DNA of 16,749 nt. It comes from DASRPD01 sp035646535 (lineage in GTDB: Bacteria; Actinomycetota; Acidimicrobiia; IMCC26256; JANYLB01). The translations under genes were made by a program, and so were the position numbers. The stretch is from contig DASRPD010000054.1 of NCBI GenBank assembly GCA_035646535.1, positions 1-16,749 of the forward strand, read 5' to 3'. Each line of letters opens with the position of its first letter. Within the stretch, counting starts at the first letter, position 1. This document shows, piece after piece, positions 4,777-12,876 of this stretch. The notes under the pieces were generated by a model. It saw nothing but the letters and a program-made list of their open reading frames with translations. It did not search any database and was not told where the DNA came from.

Positions 4777-6546
4777 CTACTCCTCCGCCGGCTCCGTGAG
4801 CCAGGGTAGCAACTGTTGCGCGGCGGTCTCCGCGGCCGGCCAGTCACCATCCATACGCGCGACCCGCAATGCGTCTCGCAACGCGATGACCTGCGCGGAC
4901 TCCTCGTGATCGGCGCGCAGCATCAGCGCGAGCCGCCGGTCGATCGGCGCTTCGATCGTGTTCGCGATCAATCGAGCGCGCAGCGTCGTTTCGTCCTCCA
5001 CGTCAGGTTCTTCGACCGAAAGTCGCTCGAGCACAAGCCGTACTTCATCCGACGCCGCATCGATCGCAGCAAGCACGGTCGCGGAGTCGACGAGCAGCTC
5101 GAACGCGGCTCGGGCCGTCGGATCCGAGAACATGGGCGCATCGAGCCAGTCGACGACCAGGTCAGCTCGGTGGATGGCGAACCGCAACGCGTCGAGCTCG
5201 CGGCGGTCGATCGGACGCGCTCGGGGGGCCGGCTCGACCGCGGAAGGGCGCGGCGCGGGCGCTCCTTGCTTGGCGATCGCCTCCTTGAACCAGGCGTGGT
5301 CGTAGCCGAGGGTGCCCGCGGCGATGCGTATGTACTCCTCGCGCACGAGCTCGCTCGGGTGCTCACGCAGCAACGGAACCACATCGGCCGCCGCGCGCGC
5401 TCGACCTTCGGGCGATGCCAGGTCGGCGGCCGCGAGCACCCTGCCGACCCGGAACTCCATGAACGACTTCGCGGCCTCGACCGCTTTCACCAGCCGATCC
5501 GGATCGTCACGCCAGACATCGGCCGGGTCGCGACCTTCGGGCAGGTCGGCCACCTGGAACTGCACCTCGAACCGCTGCTCCCATTGGTAGCAACGTTCGG
5601 CCGCGGCCTGGCCGGCCGAGTCCGCGTCGTAGGCGAGCGTCACGCGCCGCGCGAGGTTCTTGAGTATCTGGAAGTGCTCGTCGGCGAGCGCGGTGCCACA
5701 GGTTGCGACCGCCTGGGGCACGTCGGCGAGCGCGAAGGCAATCACGTCGGTGTAGCCCTCACAGATCACGACCTCACCGCGCGCCACGATCTCCGCCTTG
5801 GCCCAGTTGAGCCCGTAGAGCAGCCGACTCTTCTGGTAGATCGGAGTGTCGGGTGAGTTCTTGTACTTCGGGCCCTGCCCGCCTTCGAGGATTCGCCCGC
5901 CGAAGCCGGCCGGGTCGCCGCGGCTGTCGAAGATGGGGAACATCAACCGGCCCCGGAACTGATCTTGCAACGACTGACGGCGGTTCACGAACGCGAGTCC
6001 CGCGCCGACGATGTCGTCCCGGGAGAACTTGGCCTGCTGGAGGTGCCGGCTCAACGTGTCGAAGGACCCGGGTGAGAACCCGAGTGAGAACCGCCGCACG
6101 ACATCACCGTCGAAGCCGCGGCTCCGCAGGTAGCGCCGCGCGTCGCCCGCGTCTGGGGCTTCGAGCAGCCGGCGATGGTAGAAGTCGATGGCGGAGCCCA
6201 CTGCCTCGGCGAGACGCGTTCTGCGTTGACGGTCACGTGTGTGCGACTCGTCGTCGTAGCGCAACGTGATGTTGGCTCGGGCCGCGAGGCGCTCGACCGC
6301 ACCCACGAAGTCGAGGTGTTCCACCTCGCGCACGAACGTGATCGCGTCGCCGCTCTTTTGGCAGCCGAAGCAATGGAACAATCCCAAGGCGGGGTTGATC
6401 GAGAACGACGGCGTCTTCTCCGAGTGGAACGGGCAGAGACCGACGAAGCGTTGACCGACCCGCTTCAACGCGAGGTGCTCGCCCGCGAGCGCGACGAGAT
6501 CAGTCCCCTCCCGAACTCGAGCCACATCCTCGTCCAGGATCCCCAT
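4777..6546 (-). CDS. dnaG: DNA primase DnaG
   Basis: A 589-residue primase that makes RNA primers at the replication fork. The N-terminal CHC2 zinc-binding domain shows C38, H41, C59 and C62 (LCPFHSEKTPSF, FHCFGCQKSGD). The catalytic core contains GRLMFPIFDSRGDPAGFGGR. The TOPRIM domain has the metal-binding E263 in CEGYTDVIAF and the DxD pair in AYDADSAGQAAAE (D307, D309). The C-terminal part (about 440-589) is variable and helical, as expected for the helicase-interacting domain. The start is ATG 6546, with only a weak GAG upstream; a TACCCT hexamer ends nine bases before it, so an internal promoter is possible. Dgt ends 26 bp upstream and rpoD starts 7 bp downstream, in a macromolecular-synthesis-type cluster. 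Confidence 0.97.
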   Translation of the reverse strand: MGILDEDVARVREGTDLVALAGEHLALKRVGQRFVGLCPFHSEKTPSFSINPALGLFHCFGCQKSGDAITFVREVEHLDFVGAVERLAARANITLRYDDESHTRDRQRRTRLAEAVGSAIDFYHRRLLEAPDAGDARRYLRSRGFDGDVVRRFSLGFSPGSFDTLSRHLQQAKFSRDDIVGAGLAFVNRRQSLQDQFRGRLMFPIFDSRGDPAGFGGRILEGGQGPKYKNSPDTPIYQKSRLLYGLNWAKAEIVARGEVVICEGYTDVIAFALADVPQAVATCGTALADEHFQILKNLARRVTLAYDADSAGQAAAERCYQWEQRFEVQFQVADLPEGRDPADVWRDDPDRLVKAVEAAKSFMEFRVGRVLAAADLASPEGRARAAADVVPLLREHPSELVREEYIRIAAGTLGYDHAWFKEAIAKQGAPAPRPSAVEPAPRARPIDRRELDALRFAIHRADLVVDWLDAPMFSDPTARAAFELLVDSATVLAAIDAASDEVRLVLERLSVEEPDVEDETTLRARLIANTIEAPIDRRLALMLRADHEESAQVIALRDALRVARMDGDWPAAETAAQQLLPWLTEPAEE

Positions 6547-6555
6547 CCGGGACTC

Positions 6556-6561
6556 AGGGTA
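6556..6561 (-). promoter_or_regulatory. Possible internal -10 element before dnaG
   Basis: TACCCT lies in the dgt-dnaG spacer, ending nine bases before the dnaG ATG. It is weak evidence on its own, but it resembles the elements before dgt, glyS and recO. Confidence 0.25.
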
Positions 6562-6572
6562 GGCGCGCGAGG

Positions 6573-7694
6573 TCAGACACCGCGAGGGAGATCGTCAGGT
6601 CGCCAACCGAGCAGCTCGACCCCGAGCCCGAGCGCGAACCGGTCGGTCATCCCGCTCACGTAGTGGACCGCGAGCGCGGCGGCGGCTGGTGATCCTGCAT
6701 CGGGTGCGGGCGAGGAGCCGAGGACCACCTCAGTGAGCCGGTGAGGGGTGTCGGCGAAGTGCTCGACCAGCCCACGCAGCAGCAGGACCACACGCTCGGC
6801 CTGTCGGACGGCCGCGGCCCGTAAGTAGATCCGCTCGAAGTTGAACGACCGGAACGCGGCCAGCGCCGACGCCGCGGGCTCGGTCATTCCCACCGAGCCG
6901 GTGGCCTCGACCGCGTCGAGCACGGCATGGACGAAGGTGCCGATCTGCTGCGAACGCCGGGCGCCGACCACGTCACGCACGGCGTCGGGGAGATCATCCG
7001 GAATGAGGATCCCGGCGCGCACCGCGTCCTCGAAGTCGTGACAGACGTAGGCGATCCGGTCGGCCCACGCGACCACCTCACCCTCGGGCGTGCGGGGAGT
7101 CGGGCGTCGCCACGAGTGGTTCCGGACACCGTCGAGGGTCTCCGAGCACAGGTTGAGTGGCGCGAGGGTGACGTCGGCGCCGTAGACCGCATGGTCATAG
7201 CCACCGTCGGCGAGGTACGGGGAGAACGCCTCTTCCGACGCGTGGCCGGCCGGACCGTGGCCACAGTCGTGCGCGAGCGCGATCGCCTCGACGAGCGGCA
7301 CGCACAGGTTCACGACCCGGGCGATGCCGGTCGCGACCTGGGCGACCTCGACGGCATGGGTGAGCCGAGTCCGCAGATGATCGTCTTCAGGGGCGACGAA
7401 GACTTGGCACTTCCCGGCCAGGCGCCGCCACGGACGCGAATGCTTGACCCGATCCAGGTCACGTTCGAAGCACAGCCGGTACGGATCGGCCGCCTCGGGC
7501 CTCGCGCGGTTGCCCGCCCCGACGGGTCGGGTCGCTCCGGGCGCGAGCACGGCTGCGAGCTCGGCCTCCCGCTCTTCGCGTCGCAGCAGCCGACCGCCGA
7601 CGAACGCGTGCCCACCGGTGTGGGCTCGCGCCACCTCCGTCACACCCGGAACGGGCGGTTCGTCGAGAGCCGGGGACACGTCGTCAGTCCTCAT
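6573..7694 (-). CDS. dgt: dGTPase-like deoxynucleotide triphosphohydrolase (HD domain)
   Basis: A 373-residue HD-superfamily enzyme; the family hydrolyses dGTP or other dNTPs to the nucleoside and triphosphate. Visible features: RHxxPWRRLAGKCQVF-type entry segment (residues 84-100), H113 in RTRLTHAVEVAQ, the H142-D143 pair in ALAHDCGHGPAGHASEEAF, and the later aspartate in VAWADRIAYVCHDFEDA, which together make the metal site. The start chosen is the ATG at 7694 (MRTDDVSPAL). The open frame continues upstream into the ppdK 3' end and its hairpin but the extension (LAVPRADRPAGRGARRARC) is a readthrough artefact. TATCCT lies eight bases upstream, suggesting a near-leaderless transcript. Adjacency to primase is also found in mycobacteria and fits a role in dNTP balance during replication; the exact substrate cannot be read from sequence. 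Confidence 0.92.
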   Translation of the reverse strand: MRTDDVSPALDEPPVPGVTEVARAHTGGHAFVGGRLLRREEREAELAAVLAPGATRPVGAGNRARPEAADPYRLCFERDLDRVKHSRPWRRLAGKCQVFVAPEDDHLRTRLTHAVEVAQVATGIARVVNLCVPLVEAIALAHDCGHGPAGHASEEAFSPYLADGGYDHAVYGADVTLAPLNLCSETLDGVRNHSWRRPTPRTPEGEVVAWADRIAYVCHDFEDAVRAGILIPDDLPDAVRDVVGARRSQQIGTFVHAVLDAVEATGSVGMTEPAASALAAFRSFNFERIYLRAAAVRQAERVVLLLRGLVEHFADTPHRLTEVVLGSSPAPDAGSPAAAALAVHYVSGMTDRFALGLGVELLGWRPDDLPRGV

Positions 7695-7702
7695 CGCTTC
7701 CG

Positions 7703-7708
7703 AGGATA
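7703..7708 (-). promoter_or_regulatory. Candidate -10 element for dgt-dnaG-rpoD
   Basis: TATCCT on the minus strand, ending eight bases before the dgt ATG at 7694. No Shine-Dalgarno sequence lies between them. Confidence 0.4.
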
Positions 7709-7755
7709 CCGAGAGGTCGGGACACCTACCGTGACGCCGGCCCAGCCCAACCACG

Positions 7756-7804
7756 GCTTTGGCGTCGCAGGACGGGAATAATCCATGACCTGCGACGCCA
7801 AAGC
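7756..7804 (-). terminator. Perfect 16-bp inverted repeat directly after ppdK
   Basis: GCTTTGGCGTCGCAGG (7756-7771) and CCTGCGACGCCAAAGC (7789-7804) are exact inverted copies separated by a 17-nt loop. The right arm abuts the ppdK stop codon (7805-7807). It probably ends ppdK transcription and shields dgt. There is no U-tract, which is common for high-GC terminators, and a protein-binding role is also possible. Confidence 0.65.
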
Positions 7805-10423
7805 TCAGGGGGTGGCGGCATCGAGCGCGGCGTGCGCCGCGGCCAGCCGGGCGATCGGCACGCGGTACGGCGAGCACGACACGTAGTCGAGGCCGACGTC
7901 GTGGCAGAACCGGACCGAGTCAGGATCCCCGCCGTGCTCGCCGCAGATCCCGAGCTTGAGGTCAGGGCGGGTCGCCCGACCCTTCTCCGCGGCCCACCGG
8001 ATGAGCAGCCCGACGCCGTCGACGTCGATGCGTTCGAAGGGGTTCACGGGCAACAGACCGAGCTCGAGGTACTGCGGCATGAACCGCCCCTCGACGTCGT
8101 CACGAGAGAACCCGAACGTCATCTGGGTGAGGTCGTTCGTGCCGAACGAGAAGAACTCCGCGACCTGGGCGATGTCATCGGCCACGAGCGCGGCCCGTGG
8201 CGTCTCGATCATCGTCCCGACCAGGTAGTCGACCCCGCCGAGCTCGGTCGCCGAAGCCTCCTCGGCCACCTCACGCGTCCAGTTGATCAACAGCTCGAGC
8301 TCCGGGCGGGTCACCGCGAGCGGGATCATGATCTCGATCCTCGGGTCACCGCCGGCGAGGCGCCGCTCGATTGCCGCTTCCACGAGCGCGCGCACCTGCA
8401 TGCGGTACAGGCCCGGCTTCAGCACGCCGAGTCGACAGCCCCGCGTTCCGAGCATCGGGTTGACCTCACGCCAGGCCTCGGCGGCGGCGAGGAGCTTGGA
8501 CTCCTTCGCGTCGAGTCCGCTCTTGGCCTGTTGCACGAGGAGCTCTTCGACGTTGGGGAGGAACTCGTGCAACGGGGGATCCAGGAGACGCACCGTGACC
8601 GGCAGGCCGTCCATCGCCTCGAGCAGCTCCACGAAGTCCTGACGCTGACGGTCGTGGAGCTCGGCGAGCGCCGCGGCCTCTTCCTCTTTGCTGTCGGCGA
8701 GGATCATGCGCTGGATGGCCGGGAGGCGATCACCGAGGAACATGTGCTCGGTCCGACACAATCCGATGCCCTCGGCGCCGAACTCGCGGGCCTTGATGGC
8801 GTCTTCGGGCATGTCCGCGTTGGTGCGCACGCCGAGCGTGCGGAACCGATCGGCCCAGCCGAGCAGCGTCCCGAACGTGCCTCCCGGCTCGGGCACGACG
8901 ACGGGCACGTCGCCGACGACGATCTCGCCGGTGCTCCCGTTGAGGGAGATGACGTCGCCCTCGCGCACGACCGTGTCGCCGACGCGGAACTCCTTCGCGG
9001 CGAGGTCGATCTTCACCGACTCGGCGCCGCAGATCGCGGGTGTACCCATGCCGCGGGCCACCACGGCGGCGTGGCTGACGAGTCCACCACGAGTGGTCAG
9101 GATGCCTTCGGCGGCGATCATGCCGTGGAGGTCGTCGGGTGACGTCTCGGGCCGTACGAGCAGCACCCGCTCGCCCGCCGCGTCGTGGGCTTGGGCGTCA
9201 TCGGCGGTGAAGTACACCCGACCGACGGCCGCGCCCGGCGATGCGTTGAGCCCGGTCGCGAGCACGTCGTAGCTCGCGGCGCGGTCGAACTGCGGGTGGA
9301 GGAGCTGGTCGAGCTGGTCGGGCTGGACCCGCAGCACGGCTTCTCGCTCGTCGATGAGCCCCTCGGAGACCATCTCGACCGCCATCCGCACCGCCGCCGC
9401 CGCGGTGCGCTTGCCGACCCGGGTCTGGAGGATGAACAGCCGGCCCTGCTCGATGGTGAACTCGATGTCGCACATGTCTTGGTAGTGATCCTGGAGGGTG
9501 CCCATCACCGTGAGGAGCTGCTCGTAGCACTCGGGGAAGTCACCACCCATGGTCTCGAGCGGCTCGGTCACGCGGATACCGGCCACGACGTCTTCGCCCT
9601 GCGCGTTGGCGAGGAAGTCGCCGTAGCCGACGTTCTCGCCGGTGGCGGGGTCGCGGGTGAACGCGACGCCGGTACCGGAGTCATCACCCTTGTTGCCGAA
9701 GACCATGGTCTGGACGTTCACCGCGGTGCCGAGATCGTCGGGGATGGACTCCATCTTCCGGTAGACCTTGGCCCGCTCGCCGTTCCACGAGCGGAAGACC
9801 GCTTCGATCGCGAACCGGAGCTGCTCCAGGGGTTCCTGGGGGAACTCGACACCGGCCTCGGCGCGAACGATTCCCTTGAACGTCTCCACCAGGGCGCGCA
9901 GGTCGGAGGCGGTGAGCTCGGGATCGGACGCGATGCCACGCTCGACGCGCACAGCTTCCAGCGCGTCCTCGAACAGATCGGCGTCGATGTCGAGCACGAT
10001 CTTGCCGAACATCTGCACGAACCGGCGGTAGGAGTCGAACGCGAACCGCTCGTTACCGGTCTGGGTGGCGAGACCCCCGACCGAGGTGTCGTTGAGACCG
10101 AGGTTGAGAACCGTGTCCATCATCCCCGGCATCGAGAACGGTGCGCCCGATCGCACCGACACCAGCAGCGGGTCGGCCGGGTCGCCGAGCCGCTTGGCCA
10201 TCTTCGTCTCGAGCGCGTCGAGCGCCGTGGCGACCTCGTCGGTGAGCCCGTCGGGAAGCTTCTCGCCACCGGTCATGTACGCCGTGCACGCGTCCGTCGA
10301 GATCGTGAAACCCGGCGGTACCGGCAGGCCGAGCTTGGTCATCTCGGCGAGGTTCGCCCCCTTGCCCCCGAGCAGGTACTTCTGCTCCTTGGAGCCCTCT
10401 TCGAAGGCGTAGACGTACTGCAT
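7805..10423 (-). CDS. ppdK: Pyruvate, phosphate dikinase
   Basis: An 872-residue enzyme that interconverts pyruvate, ATP and phosphate with phosphoenolpyruvate, AMP and pyrophosphate, in the cytoplasm. The N-terminal ATP-grasp part starts YVYAFEEGSKEQKYLLGGKG and carries VSVRSGAPFSMPGMMDTVLN (about 88-107). The phosphohistidine swivel domain has H451 in TTRGGLVSHAAVVARGMG. The C-terminal PEP/pyruvate barrel shows RTEHMF, GTNDLTQMTFGFSRDD and the catalytic cysteine region KLGICGEHGGDP. Length is normal for the family. The ATG at 10423 has GGAGG ten bases upstream. The position of the regulatory threonine (TSH in plant and clostridial enzymes) is valine here. It stands between the J/RDD gene (61 bp upstream) and a strong hairpin, so it may be a separate unit or the end of the glyS transcript. 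Confidence 0.97.
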   Translation of the reverse strand: MQYVYAFEEGSKEQKYLLGGKGANLAEMTKLGLPVPPGFTISTDACTAYMTGGEKLPDGLTDEVATALDALETKMAKRLGDPADPLLVSVRSGAPFSMPGMMDTVLNLGLNDTSVGGLATQTGNERFAFDSYRRFVQMFGKIVLDIDADLFEDALEAVRVERGIASDPELTASDLRALVETFKGIVRAEAGVEFPQEPLEQLRFAIEAVFRSWNGERAKVYRKMESIPDDLGTAVNVQTMVFGNKGDDSGTGVAFTRDPATGENVGYGDFLANAQGEDVVAGIRVTEPLETMGGDFPECYEQLLTVMGTLQDHYQDMCDIEFTIEQGRLFILQTRVGKRTAAAAVRMAVEMVSEGLIDEREAVLRVQPDQLDQLLHPQFDRAASYDVLATGLNASPGAAVGRVYFTADDAQAHDAAGERVLLVRPETSPDDLHGMIAAEGILTTRGGLVSHAAVVARGMGTPAICGAESVKIDLAAKEFRVGDTVVREGDVISLNGSTGEIVVGDVPVVVPEPGGTFGTLLGWADRFRTLGVRTNADMPEDAIKAREFGAEGIGLCRTEHMFLGDRLPAIQRMILADSKEEEAAALAELHDRQRQDFVELLEAMDGLPVTVRLLDPPLHEFLPNVEELLVQQAKSGLDAKESKLLAAAEAWREVNPMLGTRGCRLGVLKPGLYRMQVRALVEAAIERRLAGGDPRIEIMIPLAVTRPELELLINWTREVAEEASATELGGVDYLVGTMIETPRAALVADDIAQVAEFFSFGTNDLTQMTFGFSRDDVEGRFMPQYLELGLLPVNPFERIDVDGVGLLIRWAAEKGRATRPDLKLGICGEHGGDPDSVRFCHDVGLDYVSCSPYRVPIARLAAAHAALDAATP

Positions 10424-10484
10424 GGAGTGGCCCTCCGGCGCGTGAGCTGGGCTGACGTGGGGTGAGGTGAGATGGTGTTCGAGG

Positions 10485-11417
10485 TTACGCCTCGACCACG
10501 AAGGTCTTGGCGAGCTTGTCGTTGATGCCCTGGCCGGCCTTGTCCCAGTTCGACCAGACGGTCGAGCCGATGCCCGCGATCGCGCCGTAGAGCGGGAGCG
10601 CGGTGGCGACCGCGATCGGTAGGCCGTAGTGCATCACGATCTGCATCGGTCGGGCGGCGGCGCCGCCGGCGGAGACGACGCGGATCTTGAAGAACCGCTT
10701 CCCGAGCGACTGACCTCGTGCCAGCGACGGGATCGTGACGTACGCGAGCGCGAACACGAGGGTGGCGAATTGGGTCAGGAGTAGGGCATTGCGGGGGAGC
10801 ACATCGACTTTCTCGACCTCGACGGCCTTGTCCTTCACCGTGCCGTCGTTCTCCTTGTCATACTTCGCTCGCGCCTTCTGCTCCTCGTCGCCCTTGATCT
10901 CCTCGAAGCTCCGGCCGTGCAGCTCGGTGGTGCGCACGACGTCGTCTCGGATCGTGACCTGCACGGCGGACTCGCCAAACTGCGCGCCGATGAGGAAGTT
11001 CAGCCCGAACAGGATGACGAGGATGACGAGGACGTCGACCGACAGGGCGTTGATCCGTGCTCGGATGCGGGCGAGTGGCAGACCGCTCGGAGTGCTCGAC
11101 GGCCGACCGGCGGCTCGGGGTGGCCGAGGCCGGCGGTCACCGCGCGCCGGAGCGGCAGCGTCGTCGTCCGGCTCGTCATCGTCGGTGAGCTCGACGTCGC
11201 CGCCCGAGAGCTTGTCGTCGTAGCGCTCCTTCTGGAACGGGTCCGACAGCACGTTCCAGGCGCGGTTCACCGCGCTCGCCTGGGTGCGCCGATCTTCGGC
11301 GTCGCCCTTCCAGGTGTCGGGGTCCAGCTCGTCGACGCGCTCACGGTACGCGGCACGGATCTCATCGCGTGACGCGCCCGGGTCGGCGCCGAGGCTCTCG
11401 TAATGGTTTTCGCTCAC
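10485..11417 (-). CDS. J-domain-like plus RDD-family membrane protein
   Basis: A 310-residue two-part protein. Residues 4-68 (HYESLGADPGASRDEIRAAY through RAWNVLSDPFQKERYDD) are a recognisable J domain, but the canonical HPD tripeptide is DPD (LDPDTW, 31-36), so stimulation of a DnaK-type chaperone is doubtful. An acidic then proline/arginine-rich linker (70-113) follows. Residues about 120-308 form an RDD domain: RINALSVDVLVILVILFGLN, a charged extracytoplasmic-looking segment (150-206), then ALLLTQFATLVFALAYVTIP, GQSLGKRFFKIRVV and a final helix before DKLAKTFVV. RDD proteins are poorly understood, and some have been linked to ion exchange. The GTG start at 11417 has GGAG five bases upstream overlapping the glyS 3' end, with 10 bp between the genes, so it is coupled to glyS. 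Confidence 0.82.
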   Translation of the reverse strand: MSENHYESLGADPGASRDEIRAAYRERVDELDPDTWKGDAEDRRTQASAVNRAWNVLSDPFQKERYDDKLSGGDVELTDDDEPDDDAAAPARGDRRPRPPRAAGRPSSTPSGLPLARIRARINALSVDVLVILVILFGLNFLIGAQFGESAVQVTIRDDVVRTTELHGRSFEEIKGDEEQKARAKYDKENDGTVKDKAVEVEKVDVLPRNALLLTQFATLVFALAYVTIPSLARGQSLGKRFFKIRVVSAGGAAARPMQIVMHYGLPIAVATALPLYGAIAGIGSTVWSNWDKAGQGINDKLAKTFVVEA

Positions 11418-11427
11418 TCGGGCTCCG

Positions 11428-12756
11428 TTACTGGGGGACGCGCTCGCGCAGGTATGCGCTCAGCTGGTCGAGCGAGACCCGATCCTGGTGCATGGAGTCC
11501 CGCTCGCGGACGGTCACGGCCTTGTCGTCCAGGGTGTCGAAGTCGACCGTGACGCACAAAGGAGTACCGACCTCGTCCTGACGTCGGTAGCGCTTGCCGA
11601 TCGAGCCGGTGATGTCGACGTCGATCATGTGGTCGCCCCGCAACGAGTCGGCCACCTCCGAAGCGACCGGCGTGAGCCGCTCGTTCTTGGACAGCGGCAG
11701 CACCGCGACGGTGATCGGGGCGAGGCGCGGATCGAGGTGCAACACGGTGCGCTTGTCGGACTTGCCCTCCGCGCTCGACACGTCTTCCTCGTCGTAGGCG
11801 GCGAGCAGGAAGGCGAGCGTGGCGCGATCCGCGCCCGCGGCCGGCTCGATGACGTGGGGCACGTAGTGGCGATCGCCGGCCTGGTCGAAGTACGAGAGGT
11901 CCGCACCGGAGTGCTCGGCGTGCTGGGTGAGGTCGTAGTCACCCCGGTTGGCGACGCCCTCGAGCTCTCCCCATCCCCACGGGAACGCGAACTCCACGTC
12001 GGCGGTCGCGGTGCTGTAGTGCGACAGCTCGTCCGGATCGTGGGGACGCAGGCGGAGCTGATCCTCGGCGATGCCGAGCTCGGTGTACCAACCGAACCGC
12101 TCCTGGCACCAGTACTCGAACCACCGCGCCGCGTCCTCGGGCGGCACGAAGAACTCCATCTCCATCTGCTCGAACTCGCGAGTGCGGAAGATGAAGTTGC
12201 CCGGCGTGATCTCGTTGCGAAACGACTTGCCGATCTGGGCGATGCCAAAGGGGGGCTTGCGGCGGGTCGTGGTGGCCACGTTGGCGAAGTTCACGAAGAT
12301 GCCCTGCGCCGTCTCGGGGCGCAGGTACGCGACCGCAGCGTCCTCTTCCACCGGACCGACATAGGTCTTGAACATGAGGTTGAAGTTGCGGGCCTCGGTG
12401 AAGCTGTCCTTCTCCCCGCAGTTCGGACACGCCCCCGACGCGGGGAGCTGGTCGGCCCGGAACCGCTCCTTGCAGTTGCGGCAGTCGACCAGCGGGTCGG
12501 TGAACGTCGAGACGTGGCCGCTGGCCTCCCACACCTTGGGCGCCATGAGAATGGAGGAGTCGAGGCCGACGACGTCGTCTCGGAGCTGGACCATCGAGCG
12601 CCACCATGCGTCCTTCACGTTGCGCTTCAACAGCACACCGAGCGGGCCGTAGTCCCACGTGGACCGGAACCCGCCGTACACCTCGCTCGACGGGAACACC
12701 AGGCCCCGACGCTTGGCGAGGTTGACAACACGATCCATCGAATCCAGGCGGGCCAC
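11428..12756 (-). CDS. glyS: Glycyl-tRNA synthetase, single-chain class II type
   Basis: A 442-residue homodimeric-type enzyme that charges tRNA-Gly. The N terminus LAKRRGLVFPSSEVYGG and STWDYGPLG are family hallmarks. Four cysteines (C92, C95, C110, C113) form a zinc-ribbon-like insertion. Class II motif 2 is seen at SFRNEITPGNFIFRTREFEQ (about 178-197), and motif 3 at VPHVIEPAAGADRATLAFLL (about 299-318). The anticodon-binding domain occupies about 345-442 (ITVAVLPLSKNERLTPVASE onward). The GTG at 12756 is used; ATG at 12738 is an alternative. Neither has a Shine-Dalgarno sequence, and TACCCT ends eight bases before the GTG, suggesting a leaderless mRNA. That also leaves no room for a T-box leader. 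The J/RDD gene follows 10 bp downstream. Confidence 0.97.
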   Translation of the reverse strand: MARLDSMDRVVNLAKRRGLVFPSSEVYGGFRSTWDYGPLGVLLKRNVKDAWWRSMVQLRDDVVGLDSSILMAPKVWEASGHVSTFTDPLVDCRNCKERFRADQLPASGACPNCGEKDSFTEARNFNLMFKTYVGPVEEDAAVAYLRPETAQGIFVNFANVATTTRRKPPFGIAQIGKSFRNEITPGNFIFRTREFEQMEMEFFVPPEDAARWFEYWCQERFGWYTELGIAEDQLRLRPHDPDELSHYSTATADVEFAFPWGWGELEGVANRGDYDLTQHAEHSGADLSYFDQAGDRHYVPHVIEPAAGADRATLAFLLAAYDEEDVSSAEGKSDKRTVLHLDPRLAPITVAVLPLSKNERLTPVASEVADSLRGDHMIDVDITGSIGKRYRRQDEVGTPLCVTVDFDTLDDKAVTVRERDSMHQDRVSLDQLSAYLRERVPQ

Positions 12757-12764
12757 GGCGCGCC

Positions 12765-12770
12765 AGGGTA
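12765..12770 (-). promoter_or_regulatory. Candidate -10 element for glyS
   Basis: TACCCT on the minus strand, ending eight bases before the GTG at 12756, with no Shine-Dalgarno sequence in between. Confidence 0.4.
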
Positions 12771-12800
12771 GTCGGAGCCTCGCGTCGATCCCCGGCGCAA

Positions 12801-12834
12801 GGCACCCGCGCGGTTGCCCCGGAGCGGGTGTGCC
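12801..12834 (-). terminator. Possible hairpin terminator between recO and glyS
   Basis: GGCACCCGC (12801-12809) can pair with GCGGGTGTGCC (12824-12834), with a two-base bulge. It begins 42 bases after the recO stop. There is no U-tract. It is plausible but weak. The remainder of the 120-bp spacer (12757-12876) shows no gene. Confidence 0.35.
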
Positions 12835-12876
12835 GGCCGCGCACGGGCGGCGGAAGGGCGACGAGTGGATGGGCGA

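Noticed and set aside
4770..4850. N-terminal extension of rpoD into dnaG
   Set aside because: A Shine-Dalgarno site and GTG at 4769 directly follow the dnaG stop. The extension is an Arg/Ser-rich out-of-frame dnaG sequence.
7695..7877. N-terminal extension of dgt into the ppdK 3' end
   Set aside because: It would pass through the perfect hairpin and overlap ppdK. Its residues show no conservation, and the ATG at 7694 fits the family.
7832..10465. Two long open frames on the plus strand opposite ppdK (436 and 426 codons)
   Set aside because: They are antisense shadows of a confidently identified gene in GC-rich DNA. Their translations are rich in R, G, E, H and V with no recognisable domain.
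12757..12876. T-box or other riboswitch upstream of glyS
   Set aside because: Only 120 bp are available, with no T-box sequence or specifier structure, and the probable transcript is leaderless.
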